Source of the DNA: Cephalotrichum gorgonifer
Taxonomy: Eukaryota > Ascomycota > Sordariomycetes > Microascales > Microascaceae
Reading direction: 5' to 3'
DNA: 64,000 nt
NCBI GenBank assembly: GCA_900312665.1
Contig: ONZQ02000005.1
Location: forward strand, 1,467,077-1,531,076
Position numbers and translations under genes: made by a program. Positions 22,701-33,740 of this stretch are shown piece by piece; within the stretch, counting starts at the first letter, position 1; the number at the start of each line of letters is the position of its first letter. The notes beneath the pieces were generated by a model that saw only the letters and a list, made by a program, of their open reading frames with translations, was not told the origin of the DNA and did no database searches.

Positions 22701-24222
22701 CTTTGCCTGGCACTTGGGACAATCCCCTCTCTCCCGCCTCTTCTCATCTCTGACCCCCCAGGTGGTCGCCCGCAAGCATTATATGTCACGTGCCTCTGCT
22801 TCAGGCTCTTTCTCTTTCCTCTTGTTCAGTGATTTACTACAGTGGATCAATTACCCCTCCAAAGTGGCTACCCGGCCGCAATGGGGCATGAGCGCGCAGG
22901 CTGGGGAGTACGTAAAGAGAGCATCACGAATACACGCCGTCCCCGCTGTTAATACCTTCCTAAGCGATGACTGTAAGCAGCTATGACGTACATGTAGCTA
23001 TATCAACTACAATATAACGCCCGCCCTAACCCGGGGTAATGGCCGGATTTTGCGGGGTATGGAGAGGGCTAGTGGTATAGTATCCGGGATATAATGCTTT
23101 ATTGTCTGCTGTCAATATCACGCGGGTAAGAACTTAAAAAGTATCCTGGCCCGACCTGTTCTTTGGTGGGCTTACTATTGTCAATCTACAGGCGCACCTC
23201 TTAGCCTACAGGGTTTGTCGGCGGACCTTACGTTATTAGACATATCCCCGGACAAAATTTCGGCCCAGCCCCCTCGCTTCTGGAGCCAACTAACCCAATT
23301 GGGAGTTCAGCCGAGGCTGGTTCCGCCCTAACACCGAATCTATTGTGAACTAAGCCGGGCTTCCCTGCTTATGAACTCAGGTTGCAAGGCACATGTGATC
23401 GATCGAAGAGCGGACTGCTGTCGGGTGGGTAGTATTGTTGTTGAACTGCGAGGTTGGCCCGGTATTACACACCACTTACCATAAGGCACCATTGCTTACT
23501 TGTAGTTCACCACTATTACTAGAAGGTCACAGGTCGCGTTATTATGCTCATTCCTAATCAGGAAGGCCCCCGAGTTGGCGTGCTGCCAGACCCGATACCA
23601 CTGCTCGCGCCATCCCCTTCTGGAAATGATACCGATCGAAGCATGACCCCAGCAAGACCCAAGCAACCCCCCCACACAGCGCGCGGGTCCCGCCGGTGGC
23701 CATGTGCTAGTAGAGTGGGGGATTGCAACGAAGGGTTGCGACGTACACGCGTACCCCGCCTCTTGGCGCAACGATATTGCTACTTAATCTTAGCAAGAGC
23801 TACAACTCTATGAAGATCTAGAAGATCGACTTACTTACCCTAGTCTTAGGAAGGTCCTAGTGCCCCATTTTCAAGGTCCTAGTGTCCCATTATCAGCCAT
23901 ACCTGCCTGAAAGAAGTAATGTGAGAAGCAGGGCGATGGAGCCCCCTTTCCTATTACGATGGAGCCCCCCGACCGGACCGGAAATGCTGGCGAGACATAA
24001 TATTGCTTTTGTACTGACGAACCGTCTCTCATCTTTTTATCTATATAATCAGAGTACCCGCCATTGAAGCCCCTGTCTGTTCAGTCTCTTTCTGTGCCCT
24101 CTCGTCGACATCGTGGTCTTCTCTGCCAATAGCCAACTTCGGTCAATCAGTTATCCCCCTATTCTCGATACCTCACTTGCATTATCCCTGTGCGTGCACA
24201 TCTGACCAAACCCGGCTACACA
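19760..24222. other. Gene-poor stretch of 4.4 kb
   Basis: I find no gene model. One plus-strand frame around 21784-22110 is arginine-rich (a gcc/cgt run at 21892-21915) but has no recognisable domain. A stretch near 23012-23469 begins tataacgccc and ends ggtattaca, which could be the ends of a decayed solo LTR, but I see no convincing target duplication. The last 180 bases hold the cutinase promoter, with a TATA-like tatataat near 24042. Confidence 0.35.
23851..23890 (+). repeat. Two-copy direct repeat
   Basis: The sequence aaggtcctagtg(c/t)cccat occurs twice, about 23 bases apart, in the intergenic region upstream of the cutinase gene. Its role is unknown; it could be a small tandem duplication or paired binding sites. 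Confidence 0.6.
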
Positions 24223-25050
24223 ATGAAGATCACTAGCATTCTCAGCACCGTCGCCGTAGCCGCGTCCGTCGTTAGCGCCGGGCCCATACTGGCCAAGCGT
24301 TCTGTGGAAACCCGTACTGAACTTGACGATGGTGACGAGGCCAGCTGCCCAAAGGTCATTTTGATCTACGGCCGAGGGTCGACGGAGGTTGGAAATATGG
24401 TAAATATACCTCCCCTGACTCCCATTCCCTGTAAAAAAAAAAAAAAAAAAAACTCGGCCCGATGTCGCAGCAGTATGTGCTTACATCAATATTTTCTAGG
24501 GCGAGTTCGACGCACCGGGGCCCATCCTTGCTGCCGCCCTCGAGGGCCTGTTCGACAGCATCTGGATCCAGGGGATCGGCGGAGCTTATACCGCATCAGT
24601 CGCCGCCAACCTGCTCCCTAAAGGGACTACCAACGCTGCTATTGCCGAGGCCAAGCGCCTGTACACCCTTGCGCACACTAAGTGTCCCAACTCTGCGGTT
24701 GTGACTGGTGGATACAGGTAAGCCTCTATGACTTGCAGTCCGTGGCATGGTTATAGTCTGACAGTACTTTGTGATTTAGCCAGGGTGCTGCCCTCGTCGC
24801 TGCCAGTCTCTCCGAGCTTGCCGGAACGGCCGTGCAGGAGCAGGTCAAGGGGGCCGTTCTATTTGGGTACACCAAGAACAAGCAGAACGGCGGCCGGATC
24901 CCCAACTATCCCACCGAAAGGACAGCGATTTACTGCGAGAAGAATGATGCTGTCTGCTTCGGAACCCTATTTGTTCTGCCCGACCACTTCCAATACGGCG
25001 ATGAAGCTGCTGAGGAAGCACCTGCGTTCCTTGCGAGTCTGGTTGGTTAA
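24223..25050 (+). CDS. Cutinase (carbohydrate esterase family 5)
   Basis: Exons 24223-24399, 24500-24717 and 24780-25050 give 221 residues. Residues 1-20 are a signal peptide, followed by a short propeptide with KR at about 26. The catalytic triad is visible: Ser132 in GYSQG (formed across the second intron), Asp188 in CEKNDAVC, and His201 in LPDHFQYG. The oxyanion region IYGRGSTEVGNM and the conserved GGAYTASVAANLLPKGTT also match the family. Cutinases are secreted serine esterases that cut plant cutin polyester. Intron 1 contains a run of 20 A (24433-24452). The catalytic Ser codon is split by intron 2. Confidence 0.95.
24433..24452 (+). repeat. Poly-A tract of 20 within cutinase intron 1
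   Basis: A homopolymer of 20 A directly after gt, within the 100-nt first intron of the cutinase gene. The length is prone to polymerase or sequencing error and may vary between strains. Confidence 0.9.
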
Positions 25051-26337
25051 GTTATAAAGGATAATATTGTTTTTGTTAGCATGACTATATGCGGGCTGGA
25101 GTTCTTGGGAGGCGCTGTCGGTAGCAGGGGAAGATGATGAATATTATGATCAATGATTTAAGATCTTGCACAAGAGGACGCGACAGCACTGCTGAAAGAT
25201 ATGGGGTTATGAACTGATCGTAGCTTTACCTGGCCCCATAGCTCCTATCAGCTGGTGTTAGATATCCCACGCTTGAATAGTGACGTGGCTGCCGTTGAGG
25301 CGGGCGTTTGGAGGTAGTAGAGCAATATAAATTAAATGAGGACCCTTTAGCAGCACCGTTGGTTAAATACAGCCAAGACTGGAGATATACATGGTTCTGG
25401 TATTCTTCAGTAGTCAATCCGTTCTCAAACCCCGCGTTTTTAAGCGCGGGCTGAGTTGTGTGATTTGCTACTTCTGTGAACCTGCAGGCCCGTTTGGGGC
25501 ACATACTATGGGCGAGACACTGTTCCTGCAGGCAGGGTACCAATAGGACTAGCGAATATATTCGGAAGTACCGTGGGCCCAGGCGTCCGACATGGATTCC
25601 TATAACAACATCCAACAAGGATAGAGGAATCGTTACTCACCCACGGTATATATCGTGATCGGAGGTCCTAATCAAAACTGCCAGAGGGAATAATACTGCT
25701 TCCTTTTTTTCATGGCTATCTGCATCCGCTAACCCCCCTACCCACGGGAGCTGATCTTACGTTTGTCTCAAATATGCCCCATCTCAGTATATCCTGGAAA
25801 ATATCCAAGACGTTTTCTATTCCCAACCCTGCTGATTTACTCACGGATGACCATCTAGGATGTCAGCCTTTGTCAGTCAACAATATGTTGAAACGGAATT
25901 CATAGTAATCACTTAGTAGGGCTTCAGACCAATGACTGAAGTTGGTGATCTGGAGGTGGGATGGTTCGCTCCCTCGGCGTGATTGGCGGGTATTCTGTCG
26001 ACGTACACACCCTCGCTGGCTGTTTGTGCGGGATAATTTACTCACTGCTACCATAGTCTGCCCCGGACTAATTACTCCCTGAACTCATCTCTACGCGCGT
26101 CCAGAAAGCGGTCCACCGGGAGGCGAGCCAGTAAGGCAGTACGGCTCCCGCAAAGGCTAAATTTGCGGATATTCTACCAACCCGGATTAGGTCTTGATCG
26201 TCGCCGTCCAGAATATGGCTGAAATGTAGGAACCAGCTCATACTTAATAGCTGGCCTCCCTCTACCTCGAAAACCTTTACGAATGTGTCCTACCACCTTG
26301 CTCCTCCCGTTTCTCGCAATTGGTCCCATTCCTCGCC
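25051..26337. other. Intergenic, no supported gene
   Basis: Holds the 3' flank of cutinase and the promoter of the GH43 gene. The minus-strand frame at 25226-25618 has no recognisable content. Confidence 0.4.
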
Positions 26338-27974
26338 ATGAAGTCCGGTATTTTACTGGGTTGGATCCTACCCGCGATCCTCGCGCTGGTCCAGCGCCAG
26401 GGTGCTGCCCAAACCTTCAACAACCCCGTAGTATACGAAGACTTTGCCGACAATGACGTCTCCCTCGGTCCCGACGGCGCCTACTATTTCTCCGCCTCGA
26501 ATATGCACTTCAGTCCGGGCGCCGTATGTATATGACCGCCAATACCAAGCCCCAGCCCCTCCTCCTGGCTACTAACACAAACAAGCCTATTCTCCGGTCC
26601 TATGACCTCGTAAACTGGGAGATGATTGGCCACTCGGTGCCGTCACTCGATTTCGGCGAGAAATATAACCTTACAAACGGTCGATCCTATCGTGGCGGAA
26701 CCTGGGCGTCAACGATGAGGTATCGGGCGAGTAACAAACTCTGGTACTGGGTCGGATGTGTGGACTTCTGGTACACCTATATTTATACCGCAGAGTCACC
26801 GGAAGGCCCTTGGACACGGGGTGCGGTGCTTCCCGGGGGGACTTGCTACTACGACTGCGGGCTCCTCATCGATGAGGACGATTCAATGTACGTGGTATAC
26901 GGAGCCACGGACGTTAAGATGGCACAGCTTTCGGACGACGGCCTGAGCGAGCGGCGAAGTGAGGCCCTTTTCAGCGCGTCGGATATCGGGCTCGACGGGA
27001 TCGAGGGGAACCGCCTCTACAAACGCGACGGCTTTTATTACATCCTAAACGACCACCCTGGCACGTCGACATATATATGGAAATCCGAGAGCCCGTGGGG
27101 TCCGTACGAGAGCAAGCCGCTTGTGGAGAATGTGGCTTCGCCCATTGCTGGCGGAGGCTCTCCTCACCAAGGCAGTTTGATCGAAGCAACGACTGGTGAC
27201 TGGTACTACATGTCGTTCACTTGGGCGTACCCGGCGGGCCGCATCCCCGTCCTCGCACCGATTACCTGGGGCGAAGATGGCTACCCCATATTTGTGTCCG
27301 ATGAGGCTGGGGGCTGGGGGGTGACTTACCCAATGCCCCATGAGGCCCACCCGTTGGGAGAATGGACTGGTACGGATACTTTTGAGGGAACAAAGCTTGG
27401 GGTCGACTGGGAATGGAACCACAACCCGGACGAATCGAAATATAGTGTCAAAGACGGACTGACCCTCTTCACGGCTACTGTTACGGAGGACCTGTACGCC
27501 GCCCGGAATACGCTTACGCACCGAACACATGGGGAATTCGCCAACGGGACGATAGAGGTCGATTTCACCGACATGGCAGACGGAGACTACTTCGGGATAG
27601 CTGCGTTCCGGGATCGGACTGCTTTCATTGGGGTGTTTAGGGATGGAGACGCCTACTTCATGCGGACTGTGCATGGCCTCACACAGGACGAGGAGACGTG
27701 GGAGACGGTCGACGTTGGGACGGTTGTAGAAGAGGCCGAGATACTGGACAAGAAGATCTGGCTGAGGGCGTCGCTTGATGTCAGGGCAAGTGGGAGCAAA
27801 GAGGCGACATTCCATTACAGTTTGGATGGAGAGAGATTCAGGCAGTTTGGGACTGAGCCCTATATAATGGGCACGAACTGGGCGATATTCATGGGGTATC
27901 GCTTTGGGATCTTCAACTTTGCTACGAAGGAGCTTGGTGGCTCGGTTCGGGTGGTTGCGTTCACGAGTTCGTAG
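26338..27974 (+). CDS. Secreted GH43 glycoside hydrolase with C-terminal beta-sandwich
   Basis: Two exons, 26338-26523 and 26586-27974, joined by a 62-nt intron (GTATGT...CAAG), give 524 residues; the junction reads SPGA-PILRSYDL, typical of the family. I preferred the second ATG (MKSGILLGW) as start because it gives a normal signal peptide. The five-bladed propeller part shows the expected acids: Asp38 (FADND, general base position), Asp152 (YYDCGLLIDED) and Glu202 (DGIEGNRLY, general acid). The C-terminal 200 residues (from about 340) look like the concanavalin-like sandwich found in beta-xylosidase-type GH43 enzymes. The likely substrate is arabinoxylan or xylo-oligosaccharide; the exact specificity is not readable. 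The minus-strand frame at 27045-27815 is a shadow of this gene. Confidence 0.92.
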
Positions 27975-28331
27975 TCAACACGAGTGGCCTGAGTGTAGGG
28001 TGGCATTGCCGAGCCTGAGAGGATGGCGATTGACCTAATTGCCATAGCTTATAAGTCGGTGGCGGCGTATACCAAAGACTTGGATTTCAGATAGTAGACC
28101 AGCTTGTCCAAGATGACTCGACGTATAGATGGAGAGGCAAGTTTGGCGCGTACTTTATGGTAAGAAATGTGGAGAGATTTGTATGATTTACACAGGAGGA
28201 TGTTCTCTTATACAACAACCTTGCCCCTTCCCAAAGAAGACGTTATCCGCCGCTATGTGGCGAATATCCATTTTGGCTGACACTATGGACCTTAAGCCCA
28301 CCTCCAACACGATCCCAGCTATACCTCCAAG
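27975..28331. other. Tail-to-tail intergenic region
   Basis: The GH43 gene and the deiminase gene converge here, so this should hold both 3' UTRs. No other feature was seen. Confidence 0.45.
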
Positions 28332-29519
28332 CTACGCAAAGGCGGGAATTTCTTGTGTCGCGCAGTGAATACCACCACCCAATAGGGGCAGCTCTTTGAT
28401 AAGAACAGGGGAGACCTTCCTCTCATTTCGAAATAATCTCTGAACCGTTTTAAGTGCTTCAGTATCATGCTCCGGATGTCCAAACTGAGGCATGATGATG
28501 CCTCCGTTGACTAGCGAATAGTTGACGTAGCTCCACACTGGGGAGTCGCCGTTGATATCGTCGATCCCCTTGCTAGGAGGCTGGGATGCCCATCGCTTAG
28601 GTTCCTCTACCTCGACGATCTCGAGACGGCGACCCTTCGCGTCGGTCACGCGGCCTAGAATCTCACGGGCCTCCTTATAGACAAGTGTCCAGTCGGTCTC
28701 CTCACTCTCATTGGCCCTACTCAGTAGGACAACCCCCGGGCGGATAAAACGGGCTAGGGCGTCGATATGACAGTCGGTTGTGTCTAATCCTTTCCTGCCC
28801 GGAATCCAAATGATCTTTTCAACGCCGAGAGTGCGCCTGAGTTCATTCTCGATGTCCTCGCGAGTCTGTCCGGGGTTTCTGTTGTTGTTGACGATCGAGC
28901 TCTCCGTTAGGAGGAGAGTCCCATCACCGTCGGTCTCTAGTGCACCACCTTCGGTAATGATGGAGGTTTCGATACGCTCAATGTTCATGTGACCCAGGAA
29001 CATTTGCGAGAACTTAGCGGTCGTGGGCGTGCAAGCCTTGCCGCCCCAGCCATTGAAGTTGTAGTCAAGGCCAGCGAGGGTACGGCCGCCTCGGGGAGCA
29101 TCCTTGGCGACCAATATTGGGGCGATGTCCCTCATCCAGAGATCCATGCATGCCCCTTCGATGCGGTGCAGTGTGATTGAAAAAGGCGTTCTAACATTTG
29201 CGAAATGTGCCCCAGCCTCCTTGGGGCGTTCGTTGCCTACTATCATAACGACGGGCTGGAAATGAGCGACGGCTCCCGCGATTGCCGACACTTCGGCAGT
29301 TGCTCGGTCCAGTGATTCTGGGTAATCTTTAAGGATGCCCTCCTTTCCCGGCCAGGCCATAATGGTAGCCTTTTGTGGCCCCCATTCTGCGCGACGACGA
29401 AGCACAAAATTGGGAGGAGGTGATGCTCGTGATGATGCAGACCTTCTAGTCGAACAGTTTAAATGTGGAGGACGGAAGACTCGGTAAAGGTTGGGGGACT
29501 GAGAACGGAGATTGAACAT
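28332..29519 (-). CDS. Agmatine deiminase family (peptidyl-arginine-deiminase-like) enzyme
   Basis: An uninterrupted frame of 395 residues. Family landmarks are EWGPQKATIMAWPG near the N-terminus, WMRDIAPILV (substrate-binding Asp), GLDYNFNGWGGK, the ETDGDGTLLLTESS strand, DTTDCHIDALARF (catalytic His) and the C-terminal LLGGGIHCATQEIP with the nucleophile Cys386. Enzymes of this family hydrolyse agmatine to N-carbamoylputrescine and ammonia in plants and bacteria; fungal members are less studied and could act on related guanidines. The first 35 residues are rich in R and S and poor in acids, which could be a mitochondrial presequence. No intron is present, unlike most neighbours. Its stop is 357 bases from the converging GH43 gene. 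Confidence 0.88.
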   Translation of the reverse strand: MFNLRSQSPNLYRVFRPPHLNCSTRRSASSRASPPPNFVLRRRAEWGPQKATIMAWPGKEGILKDYPESLDRATAEVSAIAGAVAHFQPVVMIVGNERPKEAGAHFANVRTPFSITLHRIEGACMDLWMRDIAPILVAKDAPRGGRTLAGLDYNFNGWGGKACTPTTAKFSQMFLGHMNIERIETSIITEGGALETDGDGTLLLTESSIVNNNRNPGQTREDIENELRRTLGVEKIIWIPGRKGLDTTDCHIDALARFIRPGVVLLSRANESEETDWTLVYKEAREILGRVTDAKGRRLEIVEVEEPKRWASQPPSKGIDDINGDSPVWSYVNYSLVNGGIIMPQFGHPEHDTEALKTVQRLFRNERKVSPVLIKELPLLGGGIHCATQEIPAFA

Positions 29520-30585
29520 TGTAGTGCGGTTTATATTATAGTATTCTCTGTCGAAGTTAAGAGGGCATTGAAATCGGATTCTCGGTTAATCAATTGAAGA
29601 GGCAGAAGAGTAAGGTAAGGCGCGAATACCAGGTTATCCATTCTAAGACTCAGAGAGGAGGTGAGACAAGGAGGTTCCTCACGTGGTTTGCATAATTCTC
29701 AGGCAGCCAAGGGAGGCAAATCGAATCAGGGGGGGTATAATGTAGAGAACGGGCTAAAACGCCATTGGCAAACAAGCCTGGAAAAGGCCGGGGTTCGTAA
29801 TTGGGGAGGAGGTGGGGCAGCCCATAAGAGGCTTCATGTCCTCCTCCTAAGATGGGGACAAATATTCGCCGCAATGCGCTGTGACGAGTAATATTCAGCG
29901 CGGTCGCAACTAGTTCAAGCACACTACATGTAGCCAGTTAACAAGCACTCTGCCGAAAAGGTTTGGCCCGGCACTATGTCGCGACTGCCTGGGATTGTAG
30001 AAGGATTCCTGAGCTCTGATCCCGTACGAGGCCGCGCGCGCCGAAACGGTAGTAGCCGGGTAAGTGAAGGCTAAAACCTCGTCGGCGAGCCAGTTAAGTC
30101 GCACCTAAACATTATATCGTCCGAGTCTTGTTATGGGTATAAGCAGCACGCCATCAGCGCTAGATTAATACTTATCCTTCGAGGCAGGATACGGTAAAGG
30201 AGATTAATGATAGCATAGACATTGTCGCCAGATGCGCGTGTCGTTTAAGTTAGGTAACAAATGTAAACATATTTTCAGTTCCATCCCCTTCTGAGACCAG
30301 CGCTCCCGCTCGCAAGCCACGTGCCTGGTATATCCCACCTGAGAAGATGCTACAGGGCATGATATTGGTTGGACTCTGCAGAAGCCGCGAACTGGGAATA
30401 AGGGCAGTTCTGGGAGGACGGAAGAGATAGATGGATGAATGCATATATCTATAAACAAAACTTGAAAAAAAAACAAATTGACCAAATGTAATCTTACAAA
30501 CTAGTACTCTGAAAGAAAAACCCGCAGCCTTGTCCTTAATGCTCCGAAAAGAAAAACCCGCAATCTTCTCCCATGCTGTGCATGT
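29520..30585. other. Intergenic between two minus-strand genes
   Basis: Contains the deiminase promoter and the 3' flank of the secreted protein gene. No gene is supported. An unusual pair of near-identical 18-base segments (gaaagaaaaacccgca, gaaaagaaaaacccgcaa) lies at about 30511-30563. Confidence 0.4.
30511..30563 (+). repeat. Direct repeat in the 3' flank of the secreted protein gene
   Basis: The sequence gaaaaacccgca occurs twice, about 34 bases apart, each preceded by ctctgaaa or ctccgaaaa. It lies just beyond the stop codon of the minus-strand gene, so the transcript would carry it as a pyrimidine-rich repeat in the 3' UTR. Confidence 0.6.
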
Positions 30586-31857
30586 CTAGCAGCTGAAACC
30601 AAAGTCCCCTTCACGCTTTCCATCCTCGTAGCCGTTTTCATTTCCATTGCCGAGAGTGCTAGTGCCAAATGTTAGATATTACCCCGGACAGAAAATGAAT
30701 GATCGGAGCAGACTCACCATCCGTGGGGGCCACCATCTTGGTCATCGCATGCGAAGCACTGATCAGAATAGCAGATCCTGACAGGGTCGTTATCTTCTCC
30801 CGTGGTGGCGAGCTCGATGGTCCAAGGAAGAGCAGATTTCACGGAGTAGTAGCCACCATCGTCAACCTCTTGCATGCCCTTCTTAAAGATAGTCTTGCCG
30901 GCACCATCGAAGACTTGGAGGTCGAACATAAACCTGGTAATCCCGCCAAGTCAGCTTAACCGAGTAACAAGAATAAAAGGCGGGGTGGATCGGCACAGGG
31001 AATGGAATATCACTCTTGGCACTCACTTGTTACCGACGCCCTTCTGCCAGCGTTGGCGCTGAATGATATGCGCAGTGCACCAACCCCCAGTGAAAGCTGG
31101 TAATCCCGGATCAGCCACACCAGGGCAGAAGGGGACACCCAATTCTCTAGCCCCTCTCACACCATCGCAGTCCTGGTCATCCGGGCGGTCGGAACCTGCA
31201 CAGGAGAGGATACAGGGTTCAAAGGAAGCCACTGTATTGGCGCCATCATTGGAGCCGCCTGTCGTCAAGTAGGGCGCGACGACCTCAAAGTCGTACCAGG
31301 TATCGGTATCAAGGGGACAAACGTCGCTGTGACCACGGTGGAATTTTCCCGTAGTTTTGATCATCTGAGTCCGGACCTGGAGTCCACAGATGAAGCTGCC
31401 TTTAGCAGGGGCAGGGCAGACGATAGTGGAACCTCTAGCAACTGTATCCTGGGTTGACCACCTATATGGAAACCAGTCAGTAACTTCCTAGCGGTAGATG
31501 ATCGGCTACTGCAGCTTCAGGGTTGCATTCTCGAACAGTTACTTACTCATATCCGTAACCAATGGATAGGCCCAAGATCTGGCTCAACTCAAGCCCACCC
31601 GTCACACTTTGGCTAACACCGACTGTGTGCTCATAGTTTTGGGAATGCTGGCATTCGCCTACTTCGCCAGACGGGCAGTTCACCCCACCAACTATCTCAG
31701 CTGGTCCGTATTCGGGCTTCGAAACCTCTACGATCCTGTACTCCGTTGTGGGATGCTGGCACGGGGGTTGCCATGGAGGCTGCATTATCTGGGGCGCGGC
31801 CATGGCTCGGCAGGCGAGGGCAGAGAGGGACACGAGGGTAGAAGTGATTCTAGCCAT
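30586..31857 (-). CDS. Secreted cysteine-rich protein of unknown family, 4 exons
   Basis: Exons 31547-31857, 31027-31461, 30718-30933 and 30586-30658 join in frame to 344 residues. All three introns (85, 93 and 59 nt) are GT-AG and the cysteine-containing frame continues through each. Residues 1-20 look like a signal peptide (MARITSTLVSLSALACRAMA). The mature part has about 15 cysteines in several segments, for example GGVNCPSGEVGEC, STIVCPAPAKGSFICG, SCAGSDRPDDQDC and RICYSDQCFACDD, and ends FGFSC. A segment with QSVTGGLELSQILGLSIGYGYE resembles the amphipathic strands of pore-like or aggregating secreted fungal proteins, but I cannot name a family. An acidic DDQDCDG and a later ACDDQDGG could be metal-binding loops. 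Candidate effector or cell-surface protein; function unknown. Confidence 0.75.
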
Positions 31858-31949
31858 TGCGAAACTTTATGACAGAATGGAGATGGGGATAATTGCGGCT
31901 AGGTAGATAAAGAAGTAGCTGAGTGTTGGGTTTGGGCTGGTTGTAGGCT

Positions 31950-32032
31950 GTCTGCAGTAATGGCTGAGATTGCAGCGATGGCAGTGATGGCAGTGATGGA
32001 TGTGATTGTTGGGATTGTTGGGATTGCTGTAG
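31950..32032 (+). repeat. Imperfect tandem repeats in the leader of the secreted protein gene
   Basis: The sequence gcagtgatg is repeated about three times, followed by attgttggg repeated twice and further g(a/c)tg(a/t)-type units. It lies 90-175 bases upstream of the start codon at 31857, so it probably belongs to the 5' UTR or core promoter of that gene. Confidence 0.65.
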
Positions 32033-32589
32033 AGTAGAGATTTCCGAAAAGTGAAAGTTCTTTATTTCTTATATAGATGTTTTCCATCTCACGATAGCTC
32101 CTCCATTCCGGTCTGTAAGTGGCATCTGCAGTACGAACAGCCCTCGCCAGGTGACGATGTTATTTTTAGCCCCCGAGGTTGCATTCTCCGAGGTCGCGGG
32201 ATTGAATTGAGACAAGCCACGATTAGCGGCGATCCAATCGCATGGACTATAGCCTAGGGGCGCGCTCAATGGGCCAATGGCGAGAGGAACCTAGCGCAGA
32301 AGGACAGACGGGATGAAGATTTGGGGAAGGCAAGCTGCACAGCCCGTTTTCCCCAGGATGAACATAGTCCAGGGTCGCTTTGCAGGAGTCACTCTCTCCC
32401 ATAGCAAATGTTTGGACCCACAATAATGGCCCTTCATCCAACAATTTTCATTGGCCAGGGTACGTGCTCCCTCATCGGAATTGATGCCGCGGCGCCGATG
32501 AACCCCTGGACATGCACCCCTGCGTTACATTCACCTCCGAGGAAGGCTAGTGGCATTGTGGCTTGGCAGGAGAGCCTAATACTCCCAGG

Positions 32590-32618
32590 ATTGCAGGATC
32601 GCAGGATCGCAGGATTGC
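32590..32618 (+). repeat. 8-bp tandem repeat (gcaggat-c/t)
   Basis: Four consecutive copies of gcaggat(c/t) flank each other in the intergenic region. This is a small minisatellite-like array with no obvious role. Confidence 0.7.
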
Positions 32619-33723
32619 TATGGTCCGTCCCCGAAATTAATCAACCTTCAAGGGTGACTGACAAGGTCAGACACTTACACCACATCTGACGACTGCTCAA
32701 ATGGGGAATGTATTAGGCAAAATCGGGCTGGAGATGCGAATATGGTATGTTTGGGCAGGCGAATGGATGGGACGGAATGCGGGCTGTGCCAGGGGAAAGC
32801 TGATGGTGCATTCTCTCCGATACCACCAGATTTGCTGTGGCGTCTGACACGTCCAATATTGTAATCGATTGTTGCTAAAATTGGTCGGAGAGGATTTTGA
32901 TGCTGACCAGATCAGCATGTTCCGGCGTCTGCTCTTTAAGCAGCGGAGGACAAGCAGCATTTGACAAGGGGCTTCATTGCATGTGCTGGGTAGCCAGCCA
33001 CCTCTGAACACGCAAGGGCTGCCAGGTGCATTTATCGTTAATGTTGTCTCCCCCCGCTCCCCCCCCCTCTTATATTGCCTCCCATTTGCCCCGACGGTCG
33101 CCTTGCTTGACTGATGTCAGTAAGTTGTCCCCCATATTGGGCCTGGGCCTCTTCCCAGTGATCTAAATTGGAGCAGCCTCTCGCGGCTTCATGTCCCACC
33201 AACCAGATGATTTTAGCCGAGCGTTTCATGGCTGTGGCCTTCTCAGTAACTATTGCGGGTCACGCGCAAGCCGGGGGAATTCCCGCAGGGGTGTAAAGAA
33301 ATCCCATGGACAGTGGAACAGCATTTATGCGTCTTCAGCCTCGCCGGACAACACGCACAAGCATCCCCACACAAACTTGGTGTAACTGTGGTGAAATGAT
33401 TAGTCTACCCTGTACGGGGTGGGACCTGTAGCATAATTATCGAACTGTAATTTGCCAAGGTCTTCTATTAATATGGGCTGATTTGTCTGAGGCAGAACAA
33501 TTGGAATGGCAGGATGCATGCACCGGGGTTCAGGTAGATGAGAATCAATCCTCTAGGATGGCCGTAAGAAAGGAACGGCATCCTAAGGCCCGGCCGCTCC
33601 GAGACGCGTCGTCAAGGAAAGGATACAACGGATTGCATGACTTTCTCAATTGAGAACTTGATTTTCCATGGCCAAAATGGGAACGACGGCGTGGTAATCA
33701 AAGTGCACTGCCCATTTTCCCCT

Positions 33724-33740
33724 CCCCCCCCCCCCGGGGG
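33724..33740 (+). repeat. C12-G5 homopolymer junction
   Basis: Twelve C followed at once by five G. This can form a short perfect hairpin (CCCCC/GGGGG) and is a likely site of length variation. Confidence 0.85.

Noticed and set aside
27045..27815. Long minus-strand frame of 256 codons
   Set aside because: It is antisense to the catalytic part of the GH43 gene, and its composition follows from that gene.
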